Source: CAWAWP01 sp963841205 (GTDB lineage Bacteria > Chloroflexota > Ktedonobacteria > Ktedonobacterales > JADMIN01). Taken from it: a stretch of DNA of 64,000 nt. The notes beneath the pieces were generated by a model. The model saw nothing but the letters and a program-made list of their open reading frames with translations. It was not told the origin of the DNA and made no database searches. Of the stretch, positions 16,394 to 25,471 are shown in pieces. Location: NCBI GenBank assembly GCA_963841205.1, contig CAWJCH010000003.1, positions 1 to 64,000 of the forward strand. Direction: 5' to 3'. Made by a program: the position numbers and the translations under genes. How positions within the stretch are numbered: the stretch's first letter is position 1; the number at the start of each line of letters is the position of its first letter.

Positions 16394-16573
16394 ACATTCC
16401 CCTTCACCCGCGGGATCGCATCCCCGTGCCCGACTAGTATGGCGCTCCCACGCTCACCGCGCAAGAGGATCGTGCCGGTCCCCAGCTTCACCAATTTCTC
16501 GTGCGCGGTTCCTCACACCCGATGTCCTACCGCGCAAAATCCCGTCACGCGATAACCCTTCGCCAACTGTTGG

Positions 16574-16592
16574 GGCGAGGCAGGGCCTCGCC
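16574..16592. repeat. REP-like GGCGAGGC hairpin
   Basis: GGCGAGGC-AGG-GCCTCGCC, an 8-bp perfect stem in the spacer between two genes that both read leftwards. A nearly identical hairpin lies at 41309-41328. Confidence 0.5.
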
Positions 16593-16638
16593 GCACGGAT
16601 CGCGTGCGCGCGGCGTGACTCACCTAGCGTCGTATGCC

Positions 16639-17649
16639 CTATCGTCGCGCGTAGAACGGATCGCGCTCGCGCGGCAGCGTATACCAGAGATCGTCGCAGA
16701 CGCCGCGCACCTCATCGTCCAGCGTCACGTCGAGGCCGCGCAGGCTCCCGGCGAGCTGTTCCGGCTTGCTGGCCCCCAGGATTGCGCAGGTGACGCCGGG
16801 CCGCGAGAGCACCCACGCGATGGCGACCTCGGTCAGCGACTGCCCGCGCGGCTCAATCACCGCAGCGAGGCGCTCGACGGCATCGAACATCGGCTCTTGC
16901 CAATAGCGCCGCCGATACATCTCGCCGCTGTTCTGCAGCGTGAAGCGCGTGCCCTGCTCCAGCGAGCGCGTCTGGCGATAGCGCCCCGTCAGCACGCCGC
17001 CGGCCAGCGGATTGTATGCGAGAATGCCGACGTTGTGCGCCTGCGCCAGCGGCACCAGCTCATCCTCGATCATGCGGAACAGCATGTTGTAGCGCGGCTG
17101 CACCGTCTCATAGCGCGCGAGACCCCGCAGCGTACTCGTCCACAGCGCATCCGCTAGCCGCCACGCCGGATAGTTCGAGCAGCCGATGTAGCGCACCTTG
17201 CCGGAGTGGATGAGATCGTCGAAGGCGCTCAGCGTCTCCTCGATCGGCGTAGTCCCATCGAAGACGTGCGCCTGATACAGATCGATGTAGTCGGTCTTCA
17301 GCCGCCGCAAACTGGCCTCACACGCCGCGATGATGTGGCGGCGGCTCAGCCCTTGATCGTTAGGCGTGGGCCCCATCGGGTTGTAGCACTTGGTCGCCAG
17401 CACGATGCGGTCGCGGGCGTTGCGCTCGCGCAGCCACTCGCCGACGATCTCCTCCGTCAGACCGAGTTGATCCTGGTTGGCGCCCTGCGGGTACGCATCG
17501 GCGGTATCGATGAAGGTGATCCCGGCTTGGTCGGCGAGGTCCATGATGGCGAACGCCGTCGCCGCGTCCGTCTGGATGCCGAAGGTCATCGTGCCCAGGC
17601 AGAGCCTGCTGACCTTCAGGCCGGTTCGCCCCAGTGCGGTGATCTCCAC
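16639..17649 (-). CDS. Aldo/keto reductase
   Basis: A 336-residue (alpha/beta)8 NADPH-dependent oxidoreductase. Catalytic residues are visible: DTADAY (Asp, Tyr), ATKCY (Lys) and YQAHVFDG (His). C-terminal cofactor loop GASKPEQL and GCSNYPAW also fit. Closest in style to voltage-gated potassium channel beta-subunit/YajO-type aldo-keto reductases acting on aldehydes or sugars. The GTG start (MEITALGRTGLKVSRLCLG) was chosen since GGAAGGGG precedes it and reductases of this family start there; the longer open frame upstream lacks homology. Single gene, no evident operon. Confidence 0.88.
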   Translation of the reverse strand: MEITALGRTGLKVSRLCLGTMTFGIQTDAATAFAIMDLADQAGITFIDTADAYPQGANQDQLGLTEEIVGEWLRERNARDRIVLATKCYNPMGPTPNDQGLSRRHIIAACEASLRRLKTDYIDLYQAHVFDGTTPIEETLSAFDDLIHSGKVRYIGCSNYPAWRLADALWTSTLRGLARYETVQPRYNMLFRMIEDELVPLAQAHNVGILAYNPLAGGVLTGRYRQTRSLEQGTRFTLQNSGEMYRRRYWQEPMFDAVERLAAVIEPRGQSLTEVAIAWVLSRPGVTCAILGASKPEQLAGSLRGLDVTLDDEVRGVCDDLWYTLPRERDPFYARR

Positions 17650-17814
17650 GGAAACGCCCCTTCCATTCTCTGCCACGCGTCGCTGCCGAGGTGTTGGTGT
17701 ACCAATCACTCTGCATGATACAACTCGCGCCCTGACCAGCCCTTGCGTCTGCGCGTGGCCGCTCAACCCGGTCCCGTCTCAGGAGACTTCCTTCCGCATA
17801 GCAGCTTCCTTCCG

Positions 17815-17820
17815 TATAAT
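17815..17820 (+). promoter_or_regulatory. -10 hexamer of the LVIVD-protein gene
   Basis: Perfect TATAAT 58 bp before the start codon, with TTCCGC as a weak -35 17 bp upstream. Confidence 0.4.
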
Positions 17821-17877
17821 GTGTGCACGATGGTCTTGTGTTCGGTCTTCGCGATCAGGTGAAGGGGAAAGCGCATC

Positions 17878-19116
17878 ATGGGTGATGAGCCAGCAGGGGC
17901 GGTTGGCCACAATCTCACGTTCGTCGGCCATAGCGATCAGGGTGGGCGCGGCGACAGCGTCCAGATCAACGTGCTCGATGGGTACGCCTACATTGGACAT
18001 ATGTTCACCGGCGGCGTCTCGGTGATCGACGTGCGCGACCCGCGCGACCCCAAGACGGTCAAGTTCATCCCCGCGCCGCCGAACTCCTGGTCGATCCACC
18101 TGCAGGCGCAGGACGACCTGCTGCTCGTGATGAACGGCGTCGACATCTACCAGGCCGAACTGGGCATCGAGAAGGGCATCTACTACAGCAAGCCCTTCGC
18201 CGATACCTACGGCAACCAGGAGCGCCACTTCTCCGCCGGCATGCGCGTCTTCGACATCGCGAACCGGGCCGAGCCGCGCGAGATCGGCTTCATGTCGGTG
18301 GACGGCTTCGGCGTCCATCGCATCTGGTACACGGGCGGGCGCTACGCCTACATCTCGGCGCTGCTCGATGGCTACACGGACGCCATCCAGCTCGTCGTCG
18401 ACATGTCCGACCCGACGCATCCCAAGGAGGTCGGGCGCTGGTGGCTGCCCGGCATGTGGCGCGCGGGCGGTGAGGAGCCCACCTGGCTCCCCGGCAAGCG
18501 CTTCGCGCTGCACCACTCCATCGTCTCCGGCACCACCGCCTACGGCGCCTGGCGTGACGGCGGCCTCACGCTGCTCGACGTCAGCGACCCGACGAAGCCG
18601 AGCCTGATTGCCCATCGCAACTGGTGCCCGCCATTCGGCGGCGGTTCGCACACCGCCCTGCCGTTGCCCGACCGCAACCTCGTCATCGTCGCCGACGAGT
18701 CCATCGCCGACCACTGCGAGGATCAGGTCAAGTACATCTGGGTGGTGGACGTGCGCGAGCCGACCAATCCCGTCACCATCTCGACTTTCCCGACGCCGGC
18801 AGAGGACGACTACTGCGCGAAGGGCGGCCATTTCGGCCCCCACAACCTGCACGAGAACCGCCCCGGCTCCTTCCAGAGCTCGGACCTCATCTTCGCCACG
18901 TACCAGAATGCCGGCGTGCGCGTCTACGACATCAGCAATCAGTTCCAGCCGCGACAGACGGCGTTCTATGTTCCGCCCGCCCCAGAGAAGATGTTCGACC
19001 CGCGCCCGGCGAGTCAGCAGCAGATCCAGACCTGCGACGTCTTCGCAGACCGCAATGGCCTCCTCTACGTTACGGACTACAATGCCGGCCTCTATATCCT
19101 CGAATACAAAGGCTGA
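17878..19116 (+). CDS. LVIVD-repeat beta-propeller protein
   Basis: A 412-residue protein built of repeated blades: GGVSVIDVRDPRDPKTVKFI, AGMRVFDIANRAEPREIGF, IQLVVDMSDPTHPKEVGRW, GGLTLLDVSDPTKPSLIAHR, YIWVVDVREPTNPVTISTF and AGVRVYDISNQFQPRQTAFY. These LVIVD repeats form a propeller found in secreted and cytosolic proteins of unknown biochemical role. No signal peptide is visible at the N-terminus (MGDEPAGAVGHNLTFVGHSDQ), so it is probably cytosolic. GAAGGGG precedes the ATG. Three histidines (HHSIV, GGSHTALPL, GPHNLHENR) in conserved positions might hold a metal, as in selenium-binding-protein-like propellers. Confidence 0.8.
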   Translation: MGDEPAGAVGHNLTFVGHSDQGGRGDSVQINVLDGYAYIGHMFTGGVSVIDVRDPRDPKTVKFIPAPPNSWSIHLQAQDDLLLVMNGVDIYQAELGIEKGIYYSKPFADTYGNQERHFSAGMRVFDIANRAEPREIGFMSVDGFGVHRIWYTGGRYAYISALLDGYTDAIQLVVDMSDPTHPKEVGRWWLPGMWRAGGEEPTWLPGKRFALHHSIVSGTTAYGAWRDGGLTLLDVSDPTKPSLIAHRNWCPPFGGGSHTALPLPDRNLVIVADESIADHCEDQVKYIWVVDVREPTNPVTISTFPTPAEDDYCAKGGHFGPHNLHENRPGSFQSSDLIFATYQNAGVRVYDISNQFQPRQTAFYVPPAPEKMFDPRPASQQQIQTCDVFADRNGLLYVTDYNAGLYILEYKG

Positions 19117-19425
19117 ATCGAGTCGCAGCCGCACAAGATCGAGATGTGGCGGAATACGCTTCCCGCGCATCTCAATCCGGCGTGGTGAACCTCGCAGGGA
19201 AGTGACAGGGGAAACCATCGCGGCCTTTCATGAGCGTCCATGCGGTTGGACGCAACGGCCTCGACGCCAGGTCTGGCCGCTCGATGTCGCCGACCGTTCT
19301 TTTTGCAACGTAGTCGCCCTAGGAGGTCCGTCACTCTTGCCGGTACAATCCCGGATCTACACGTCTACGCCGGGTGATGATCCCTCGACGCGATAGCAAC
19401 GCAACTGAACTGAAGAGGTGCTCTC

Positions 19426-20835
19426 ATGCCCATGTGGTGGCTCCGATACACTCGCGGCTGCCGCAGGGTAGCGTGCCGCTGGCGCGTGTGTACGCTCATG
19501 CTCATCGTCCTGCTCGCGGGCTGCGGTGGCGACGGTGCTTCGGCGCTCCCCACGTCCTCGGTGGTCGCCACCTTGCCGCCGCTCTCCGGCCCCGATTGGA
19601 CCACGTACCATCGCAACAACGCCCGCACAGGCTACATCGCCGACACCCGCGACCCAAACAGTCTCATACGGGCGTGGAGCTTGCCGCTCGACGGCGCGGT
19701 CTACGCGGAGCCGCTCGTCGTCGGGGGCCGCGTGGTGGTGGCGACCGAGGGCGACTCGCTCTATGCGCTCGACGCGCGCACGGGCCAGGTCGCCTGGCAC
19801 GTCAACGTCGGCACGCCTGTCACCAGCGGCGATCTCCCTTGCGGCAACATTTCGCCGCTCGGCATCACCGGCACCCCCGTCTACGACCCCACGACGGGCC
19901 TCGTCTTCGCCGTCGCCGAGGTCTACGACGCCAATCACGCCCCCGCGCACGTCCTCGTCGGCGTTGACGTGGCGACGGGCCAGGTGCGGATGCGTCGCTC
20001 AGCCGACGATCCTGGCATGGACGCGCGCGCCCATCAGCAGCGCCCGGCACTCGCCCTCTCCCAGGGCCTTGTCTACATCGCCTACGGCGGCCTCACCGGC
20101 GATTGCAGCGATTACATTGGGCGTGTCATGGCCGCGCGCACCGATGGGCAAGGTCCCCTGAGCGAGTATCAGGTGCCCACCACTCGCGAGGGCGGCATCT
20201 GGACGCCGCCCGGCCCCAGCATCGATGCGTCGGGCGATCTCTTCGTCAGCGTCGGCAACGGCGAGGCCACCTCCGGCGCCTGGGACCACAGCGACAGCGT
20301 CCTGCGCCTCTCGCCGCAGCTTGCATTGGAGGACGCCTTCGCCCCCACCTCCTGGGCGCAGGAGAACGCGACCGACGCGGATCTTGGCTCGATGGGCCCG
20401 GTGCTGCTCGACGACGGCTGGCTCATTGCCGCGGGCAAGTCCGGCACCATCTACCTCTTGCGGGCGGACGCGCTTGGCGGCGTCGGCGGCCAGGTGCAAT
20501 CGATCTCGGGGTGCCATGCCTACGGCGGGGCCGCTTCGCTCGGCACGCACGCCTTCCTACCGTGCACCGAGGGACTGACGGAGGTCACGGTCGCGCCGGG
20601 GCCGCGGCTCGCGCTCGGCTGGCGCGCTTCTCCGCCGGGATCGCCGATCATCGGCGGCCACACCGTCTACAGCCTCGACAGCCAGGGGGTGCTCTATGCG
20701 CTCGACGTCGACAGCGGGGCGGTGCGGGCCTCGCTCGCCGTGGGGGCCGTCTCGCGCTTCGCCACCCCCACTCTCTATGGCCGCGCCCTCTTCATCGGGA
20801 CGATGTCAGGCGTGACCGCCGTCCAGATCGCCTGA
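19426..20835 (+). CDS. PQQ-like beta-propeller lipoprotein
   Basis: A 469-residue lipoprotein: basic N-terminus, hydrophobic segment and lipobox LLAGC with C33 as the lipidation site. The mature part contains PQQ-like (YWTD/quinoprotein) blades: WTTYHRNNARTGY, GRVVVATEGDSLYALDARTGQVAWHVNVG, GVDVATGQVRMRR, GKSGTIYLLRADALGG and GVLYALDVDSGAVRASLAVG. Such propellers may bind quinone cofactors or act as scaffolds. PQQ-contacting residues are not obvious, so a non-enzymatic role is possible. It follows the LVIVD gene on the same strand but about 310 bp away, so probably separately transcribed (a TACAAT lies at 19344-19349). Confidence 0.8.
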   Translation: MPMWWLRYTRGCRRVACRWRVCTLMLIVLLAGCGGDGASALPTSSVVATLPPLSGPDWTTYHRNNARTGYIADTRDPNSLIRAWSLPLDGAVYAEPLVVGGRVVVATEGDSLYALDARTGQVAWHVNVGTPVTSGDLPCGNISPLGITGTPVYDPTTGLVFAVAEVYDANHAPAHVLVGVDVATGQVRMRRSADDPGMDARAHQQRPALALSQGLVYIAYGGLTGDCSDYIGRVMAARTDGQGPLSEYQVPTTREGGIWTPPGPSIDASGDLFVSVGNGEATSGAWDHSDSVLRLSPQLALEDAFAPTSWAQENATDADLGSMGPVLLDDGWLIAAGKSGTIYLLRADALGGVGGQVQSISGCHAYGGAASLGTHAFLPCTEGLTEVTVAPGPRLALGWRASPPGSPIIGGHTVYSLDSQGVLYALDVDSGAVRASLAVGAVSRFATPTLYGRALFIGTMSGVTAVQIA

Positions 20836-21090
20836 AGCCCTCGCCTGCACCGCCCGAAATCGCTAAAACCCCAAAGGATACCTTGAAGAACCCGCTCGAT
20901 GCCGACTATGGGCGTAGCTTCAATGCGCTCGTCAGCGGGGTGTAGCGCCTGGTCGACAGTGCGTCGGTCGTTCCTTCGAAGCACTCACCTGATTGGGATT
21001 CGGCCTCGGATTCTGGCACCCGAGGCCGCACAGACCTCGATTCACGACCACGGGACCGATGAAGGACCTTCATCGGTATGGATCCATGAA
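20836..21090. other. Intergenic, nothing recognised
   Basis: The spacer between the propeller gene and the convergent bioY gene. No terminator hairpin with a T run and no RNA gene was seen. Confidence 0.3.
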
Positions 21091-21702
21091 CTATTGCGAC
21101 CACGCGCCGCGCAGCATGCGAAGTAGCAGGGCCGCCAGCGCCATCTTGATCAGATCGCCGGCGATGAAAGGATACTGGCCGAATTGCAACACGTTCCCCA
21201 TGCCGACAAAGCGCGAGAGCCATGCCAATCCGAAGAGATAGATGATGACCTCGCCAAGCAGCATCGCAATCGCGGTCAACAGCACGTTGCGATCCCAGCC
21301 GCGCTCGGCCAGCAGACCGACGGCGAACGCGGCGACTGGGAAAGCGCCGAGGTAACCCGCCGTCGGCCCGACGATCACCTGAACGCCGGCGGCCGAAGGG
21401 CTCCACGCGCTCGCGCCGTTCGCGAAGACGGGCAGACCGGCGAGCCCCTGCGCCAGATAGGCGAGCATCGCCAGCCCTCCACGCCGGCTGCCAAGCAGCA
21501 GCCCGGTGACGAGGACGCCGAATGTCTGTCCTGTGACAGGGACGAGCGTGAAAGGAAGCGGAATCGAGATCCGCGCGAAGAGCGTCATCAGCGCCGAGAA
21601 GCCGAGGACAAGCAGCGAGTCCCAAATAAGGCCATTCACATCTGGACGCGCCGCATCGATGAGTGTTCCATTGCGAGCGCCCCCAGCAGACCTCACGTTC
21701 AT
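21091..21702 (-). CDS. bioY: BioY biotin transporter, ECF substrate-binding subunit
   Basis: A 203-residue integral membrane protein with about six hydrophobic helices. Family motifs: ISIPLPFTLVPVTGQTFGVLVTGLLLGSRRG (the P-x-T-x-V-P-x-T-x-Q-x-F segment), YLAQGLAGLPVFA and GPTAGYLGAFPVAAFAVGLL. BioY captures biotin and works alone or with the ECF energising module EcfA/EcfT. No ATPase genes are adjacent. The ATG chosen is the first after AGAGGG. The frame is open upstream but those residues are translation of an IS right end, so are not part of the protein. No biotin-synthesis genes are in the window. Confidence 0.9.
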   Translation of the reverse strand: MNVRSAGGARNGTLIDAARPDVNGLIWDSLLVLGFSALMTLFARISIPLPFTLVPVTGQTFGVLVTGLLLGSRRGGLAMLAYLAQGLAGLPVFANGASAWSPSAAGVQVIVGPTAGYLGAFPVAAFAVGLLAERGWDRNVLLTAIAMLLGEVIIYLFGLAWLSRFVGMGNVLQFGQYPFIAGDLIKMALAALLLRMLRGAWSQ

Positions 21703-21767
21703 CACGCCCTCTTGCACCTCGGTCACTTCATCCCACGGCCCGTTCTCAGCGGGATACCACTGCGTAC

Positions 21768-22100
21768 TTTGACCACTCCCCACGGCTGAAGCCGGAGGAT
21801 TCTTGGGCTGACCACCGCTCACCTAGCGAGCTAGGAGCGTCGTACACGGTCATGTCGTGGCCCGAAGCCACCTCCACACGCGTCGATTCCCGCAGGCCCT
21901 GCGGTAGGGGGCGAGTATCGCACACCTGGTCGGTGGTTGTCCGGTTGTCGGGAGCGCCTGACGGCGCGCGGCGCTTCCTCCCCGTGGGTGCACCGCGGGG
22001 TCTTCGCGCCACAGTATTTGATAACGGCTGAGCCAGGCGGGAGCAAGCGCGAGGCGAGGGGCACGCATGAGATCAGCGGACCTTCACGAGCGAAGCTCAA
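21768..22100 (-). mobile_element. Solo IS200/IS605-type end, remnant
   Basis: On the minus strand, AATCCTCCGGCTTCAGCCGT followed by GGGGAGTGGTCAAAG closely matches the right ends of the tnpB elements at 10.7 and 34.1 kb. Upstream on the same strand a stretch reads GIDACGGGFGPRHD, resembling the NACGEAVRP tail of TnpB. No other tnpB coding sequence remains. The predicted guide position faces the bioY leader. Confidence 0.5.
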
Positions 22101-22166
22101 ATGCCATCAGCTAGAGGCGGTTCCGATACGCTGACCGGGTGAACCGACAAGGGGGAGAACGCCATT

Positions 22167-22358
22167 ATGGAAGCCTACCTTGTCAACCCCATCAATCCCG
22201 CGCGCATGCTCATGACGCCGGCGCGAGTACCTGACGAGTGGCCGCCAACTCGCGAGCATGCCGACGAGGTCCTGCTTGGTGTCTATAGCCAGCATCTCGT
22301 GGCCCGGAGCGACTGGGTGCTGCGACGCGCGCAGCAGCAGAAGGGATACTGGGTGTGA
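22167..22358 (+). CDS. Small hypothetical protein coupled to an Imm-like gene
   Basis: A 63-residue protein (MEAYLVNPINPARMLMTPARVPDEWPPTREHADEVLL...), preceded by AAGGGGGAGA. No family is recognised. Its TGA overlaps the GTG start of the next gene (GTGA), so they are translationally coupled. If the downstream gene is an immunity protein, this may be a small partner, but it does not resemble a toxin. Real coding is supported by the ribosome-binding site and coupling only. Confidence 0.5.
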   Translation: MEAYLVNPINPARMLMTPARVPDEWPPTREHADEVLLGVYSQHLVARSDWVLRRAQQQKGYWV

Positions 22359-22870
22359 TCCTACCGAAAGACCGCGACCCTCGTTTCGTGACGATCCGCC
22401 GCGGTGGGACCCTCACCGATTCGGATCACCGGCTCCTCGCCCTGTGGGCGGCATCGTGCGCGGAGCACGTCCTTGACCTCTTCGAGTCGGCTCAGCCTGA
22501 GGACCCGCGACCGCGTCGGGCGATCGAGCAGGCTCGCGCCTGGGTGCGTGGCGAGATCACCATGACTCAGGCTCGCACGGCGGGTGGCCATGCAATGGGC
22601 GCGGCCAGAGACCTGCGTGGGGCAGCACGGCATGCCGCGTACGCTGCCGGCCAGGCCGCGGCCGTCGCACACGTCGCCGCGCACGAGCTCGGCGCGGCCG
22701 CCTATGCGATCAAGGCCGCACGTGCTGCCGCGCCGGAAGGAGCGGGCGAGAGCGCAGGGCGACTCGAGTGTCGGTGGCAGCGCGACCAACTCCCGGAGGC
22801 GATTCGCGCGCTCGTACTCGACGACCAGCGGTTGCGGAACGACATCTGCTGGTCGGTGTTCGACTGCTGA
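22355..22870 (+). CDS. Putative immunity protein (Imm-like, alpha-helical)
   Basis: A 171-residue helical protein. DHRLLALWAASCAEHVLDLFESAQPEDPRPRRAIEQARAWVRGEITMTQART and AAYAAGQAAAVAHVAAHELGAAAYAIKAARAA match the pattern of the small all-helical family annotated as putative immunity proteins, with the PRxAIEAARAW and GQAAA.AH...HA.GAAAYA signatures. It starts at a GTG within the preceding stop codon. Despite the family name no toxin domain is nearby, and many such genes are stand-alone. Function is unproven. Confidence 0.7.
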   Translation: MILPKDRDPRFVTIRRGGTLTDSDHRLLALWAASCAEHVLDLFESAQPEDPRPRRAIEQARAWVRGEITMTQARTAGGHAMGAARDLRGAARHAAYAAGQAAAVAHVAAHELGAAAYAIKAARAAAPEGAGESAGRLECRWQRDQLPEAIRALVLDDQRLRNDICWSVFDC

Positions 22871-23310
22871 GAGCGCGTCGGGGCGCCAGCACTGGCCAAC
22901 AGGCGCATCGAGCGGGCACCCGGCAACGCATTGGCCGCCACGACGGACCGTGCCCGAAGGGCGGCAATCTGCACCGTCGGAATTGGAATGGCTGGCAGTG
23001 TCTCGGCGATGGGGGAGGCGTGCAGGTCCGCTTCGTGTCTCACAGTGGCCGCTTCCCTGCGATTTCTTCAGATCCGCGATGGGGCGTCCCGCCCATGTGA
23101 AGCATATGTCTCATATCGAGCCAGACGCGGCATGACTTACGTAGACCACGCGGATTGGCCCAAATGGCGGGTGCGGAGTGCGCGAGAGCGGTACGACGCT
23201 TCTGTGCCAGATCGTCCGCCGCATGCGTGGCGTTCGCGAGGGGTCCAATCGCCTCGGCGCCGGCCCACAACTCCGCGCTCGCGAAGTGGCTGGTGTGCGC
23301 AAAAACAGAA
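22871..23310. other. No convincing gene; degraded DNA
   Basis: Several open frames overlap on both strands but none has a ribosome-binding site or a recognisable domain. The stretch lies between the Imm-like gene and a strong terminator in a relic-rich region. Confidence 0.3.
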
Positions 23311-23347
23311 AAGCCCCGACGCCAAGCGGACCTGGCGTCGGGGCTTT
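23311..23347. terminator. Strong bidirectional terminator
   Basis: AAGCCCCGACGCCA and its complement TGGCGTCGGGGCTT form a perfect 14-bp stem around an 8- to 9-nt loop, flanked by A-rich and T-rich runs. It can end transcription from both sides, including the small minus-strand gene next to it. Confidence 0.8.
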
Positions 23348-23349
23348 CT

Positions 23350-23571
23350 TTAGGCGAAGGAACGGTGCCCCCAGGGGGAAGCGAAACGTAGATCCCCATT
23401 CGGCTCCGCATCGAAGAAGTGCGTCCAGCTGGTCCCGATGCCGTCGAATTCCGAGCGGAACTTGTATTCGATGGTTACGCTATCCAGGTGCAGCACGACG
23501 CGTCGGATGAACTGGCTTGACACTCCACACGGGCCAAGGCCCGATGGATGCTCAGGAAACGCTTGTGGCAA
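23350..23571 (-). CDS. Hypothetical, possible gene tail
   Basis: About 73 residues ending SSQFIRRVVLHLDSVTIEYKFRSEFDGIGTSWTHFFDAEPNGDLRFASPWGHRSFA directly before the terminator (residues given in family-style order). The VVLHLDSVTIEYKF pattern resembles the beta-rich tail of large serine recombinases, but this is weak. The start is only a TTG and upstream sequence has no homology, so it may be the 3' relic of a longer gene. Confidence 0.35.
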   Translation of the reverse strand: MPQAFPEHPSGLGPCGVSSQFIRRVVLHLDSVTIEYKFRSEFDGIGTSWTHFFDAEPNGDLRFASPWGHRSFA

Positions 23572-23866
23572 CCCACTACGTTAGCTCTTGAAGGGCCTGC
23601 CCGGCCCCGAGAGGCGTTGACGGCATCGCCGGGCGAGCTCGGCTCAATCAACCCGACGCAAGCGCAGCGCACCACGTCCAAGATACGTTAGTGCTTTTAC
23701 CCGCAGGAACGATTGACTGCGGAACCGCCAAACCCTATTTGATTGGTGAGGTGCAAAGTGCCTATGGACCTATTCTTGCACAGGCAGGCGGAATCGGCAA
23801 CCGCAACAGGCTTTCGGCTAAAGCCACGCAAACCCTTTCATCCGCATGGGCTGAAGCCCAGCGGCT

Positions 23867-25163
23867 TTACGGGTTCTTCGGTAAGAGCGCCTGCCGTTCC
23901 GTGATAGGTCCCTCGGTGAGGACCGCTCGCATCTCCCCCACGTATTGCGCTACGTCGTCCGGTTGGATCGGTTGTGGTTGTTGTCGCGCCTGCGCCGCGC
24001 GCAAGCCCGAGAGCTCAGCGGTGAGGGCCAGATAGCGTTCATTGGCGCGGTCGTATTGCAGCTCGATGAGGTCGTTCATCCCCTTTTGCTCGATCACGGC
24101 GAGGAGCCGCCCCAGCCGCAGCTTCTGCTCGCGCAGTTCTGTTTCGACCTGGTCGATGCGCCCGACGGTCTGCTCGCGTGAAGACGACACCTCTTCTTGC
24201 GCCGATTGGAGGGATGCGGTCAGGTACTCGACCGTCAGCACGCGCTCCAGGAGGTCGTTGCAGATCGCTTCGTCCACAAGCCAGGTCGGGGTCTTAGGCA
24301 TGGCGCAGTCGACACCGAGCCCATGTAGCTTGTTGGCGCAGCGGTAGCAGCGCGTCATCGGGTACTCCGGATGCTGCTGGTGTCCGTTCATCGGCGTATC
24401 ATCGCCCCGCGCCTCGCAGAGGCCGCAACGCAGCAACCCCGTCAGTAGATAGGGCGAAGCGAGCCGACGTGGAGAGACAGCGACGCGGGTGCGCGCCTCA
24501 CGCTGGCGTTGCACCACCATGAAGTCTTCGAGCGTGATACAGGGCTCGCAAAAGGTCGCACCGTCTTCCCAGGCGGTCGGATAGCGCGTACCGTGATAGA
24601 CGAAGATGCCAGTGTAGAACAGGTTCTTGAAGAAGGCGGAGTAGTGCTCGCGCTTGCTATAGAGGCGCGTCGCCTCGTGGATCTCCAGCAGGCTGGCGTT
24701 GCCCTCGAGCTTTAGCTTCCAGGCGAGCGCCACCCGCTCGGCGACCTCTTCGTCTTTGACTAGGCGTTGACCGAGGCGTGGTTCGCCGTTGCTGCGCTGC
24801 CCGATCACGTCGGCGTGGGTGCAATAGCCCACCGTTGGCTTCCCGCCAGGCCAGTAGCCCTGCTCGACGATATAGCCTAACCCACGGCGCACATCGGCGG
24901 AGAGATCGTCCAAGAACCGCTGGTTCTTCCAATCGACGAACGCCTCGTAGATCGGCGCCATCTCGTTGTTCGGGACATCGTCGATCTTGCTCAGGACGGC
25001 GTAGCCCCGCTTGCGCAGCTCCGCCTTGTAGAACTGCGCGTCCAACTGGTCGCGGGCGAAGCGGGAGAAAGACCACAACACGATCCCTTCGACGGGACGC
25101 GGATCCTGCCTCGCCAAGGAGAGCATCAATTGGAATTGTTCCCTATCGTCGCGGCTGCCCTCG
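23867..25163 (-). pseudogene. 5'-truncated large serine recombinase
   Basis: About 430 residues of a large serine recombinase. The part of the catalytic domain after the active-site serine is present (EGSRDDREQFQLMLSLA, then VEGIVLWSFSRFARDQLDAQFYKAELRKRGY). It is followed by the recombinase domain (RRGLGYIVEQGYWPGGKPTVGYC), a zinc-ribbon with four cysteines (LLTGLLRCGLCEARG...CYRCANK) and a coiled coil (REQTVGRIDQVETELREQKLRLGRLL). The N-terminal 50-60 residues, which should carry YxRVSxxxQ and the nucleophilic serine, are absent: homology stops at about 25160, where a TPR fragment in opposite orientation begins. The frame stays open across it, giving a spurious N-terminus. Such enzymes integrate phage or excise elements; this one is inactive. 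Confidence 0.75.
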
Positions 25164-25165
25164 AT

Positions 25166-25471
25166 CGCCGGGTGACCTGGTTCAATAAGGGCGTCGCACT
25201 GCGCGATTGGGGGCGCTACGAGGAGGCGCTGGCGGCCTGCGACCGGGCGCTGGCCCTCGACCCGAATGACGCGGACGCCTGGACGGGCAAGGGCAACGCG
25301 CTGTGGGGATTGAAGCGCTATCAGGAAGCTGTCACCTGTTACGATAAAGCACTCGCCATCGACCCCAAATATGCGCAGGCCGTGAGCAACGAGGCCATCT
25401 CGTTGCGGGCGCTGGGGCGCATGTCCGAAGCCGAAGAGGCGGAGCGACGGGCGAAGGCGCTGGGCAGGTGA
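25166..25471 (+). pseudogene. Fragment of a TPR protein
   Basis: About 100 residues of two and a half tetratricopeptide repeats: WFNKGVALRDWGRYEEALAACDRALALDPNDADAWTGKGNALWGLKRYQEAVTCYDKALAIDPKYAQAVSNEAISLRALGRMSEAEEAERRAKAL (read as successive repeats), then a stop. No start codon belongs to it; the sequence abuts the broken serine recombinase on the other strand. It is the C-terminal piece of a longer TPR protein moved here by recombination. Confidence 0.65.

Noticed and set aside
17779..19218. Long minus-strand open frame of 479 codons opposite the LVIVD-repeat gene
   Set aside because: It mirrors the codon bias of the real gene on the other strand and has no domain; high-GC genes keep antisense frames open by chance.
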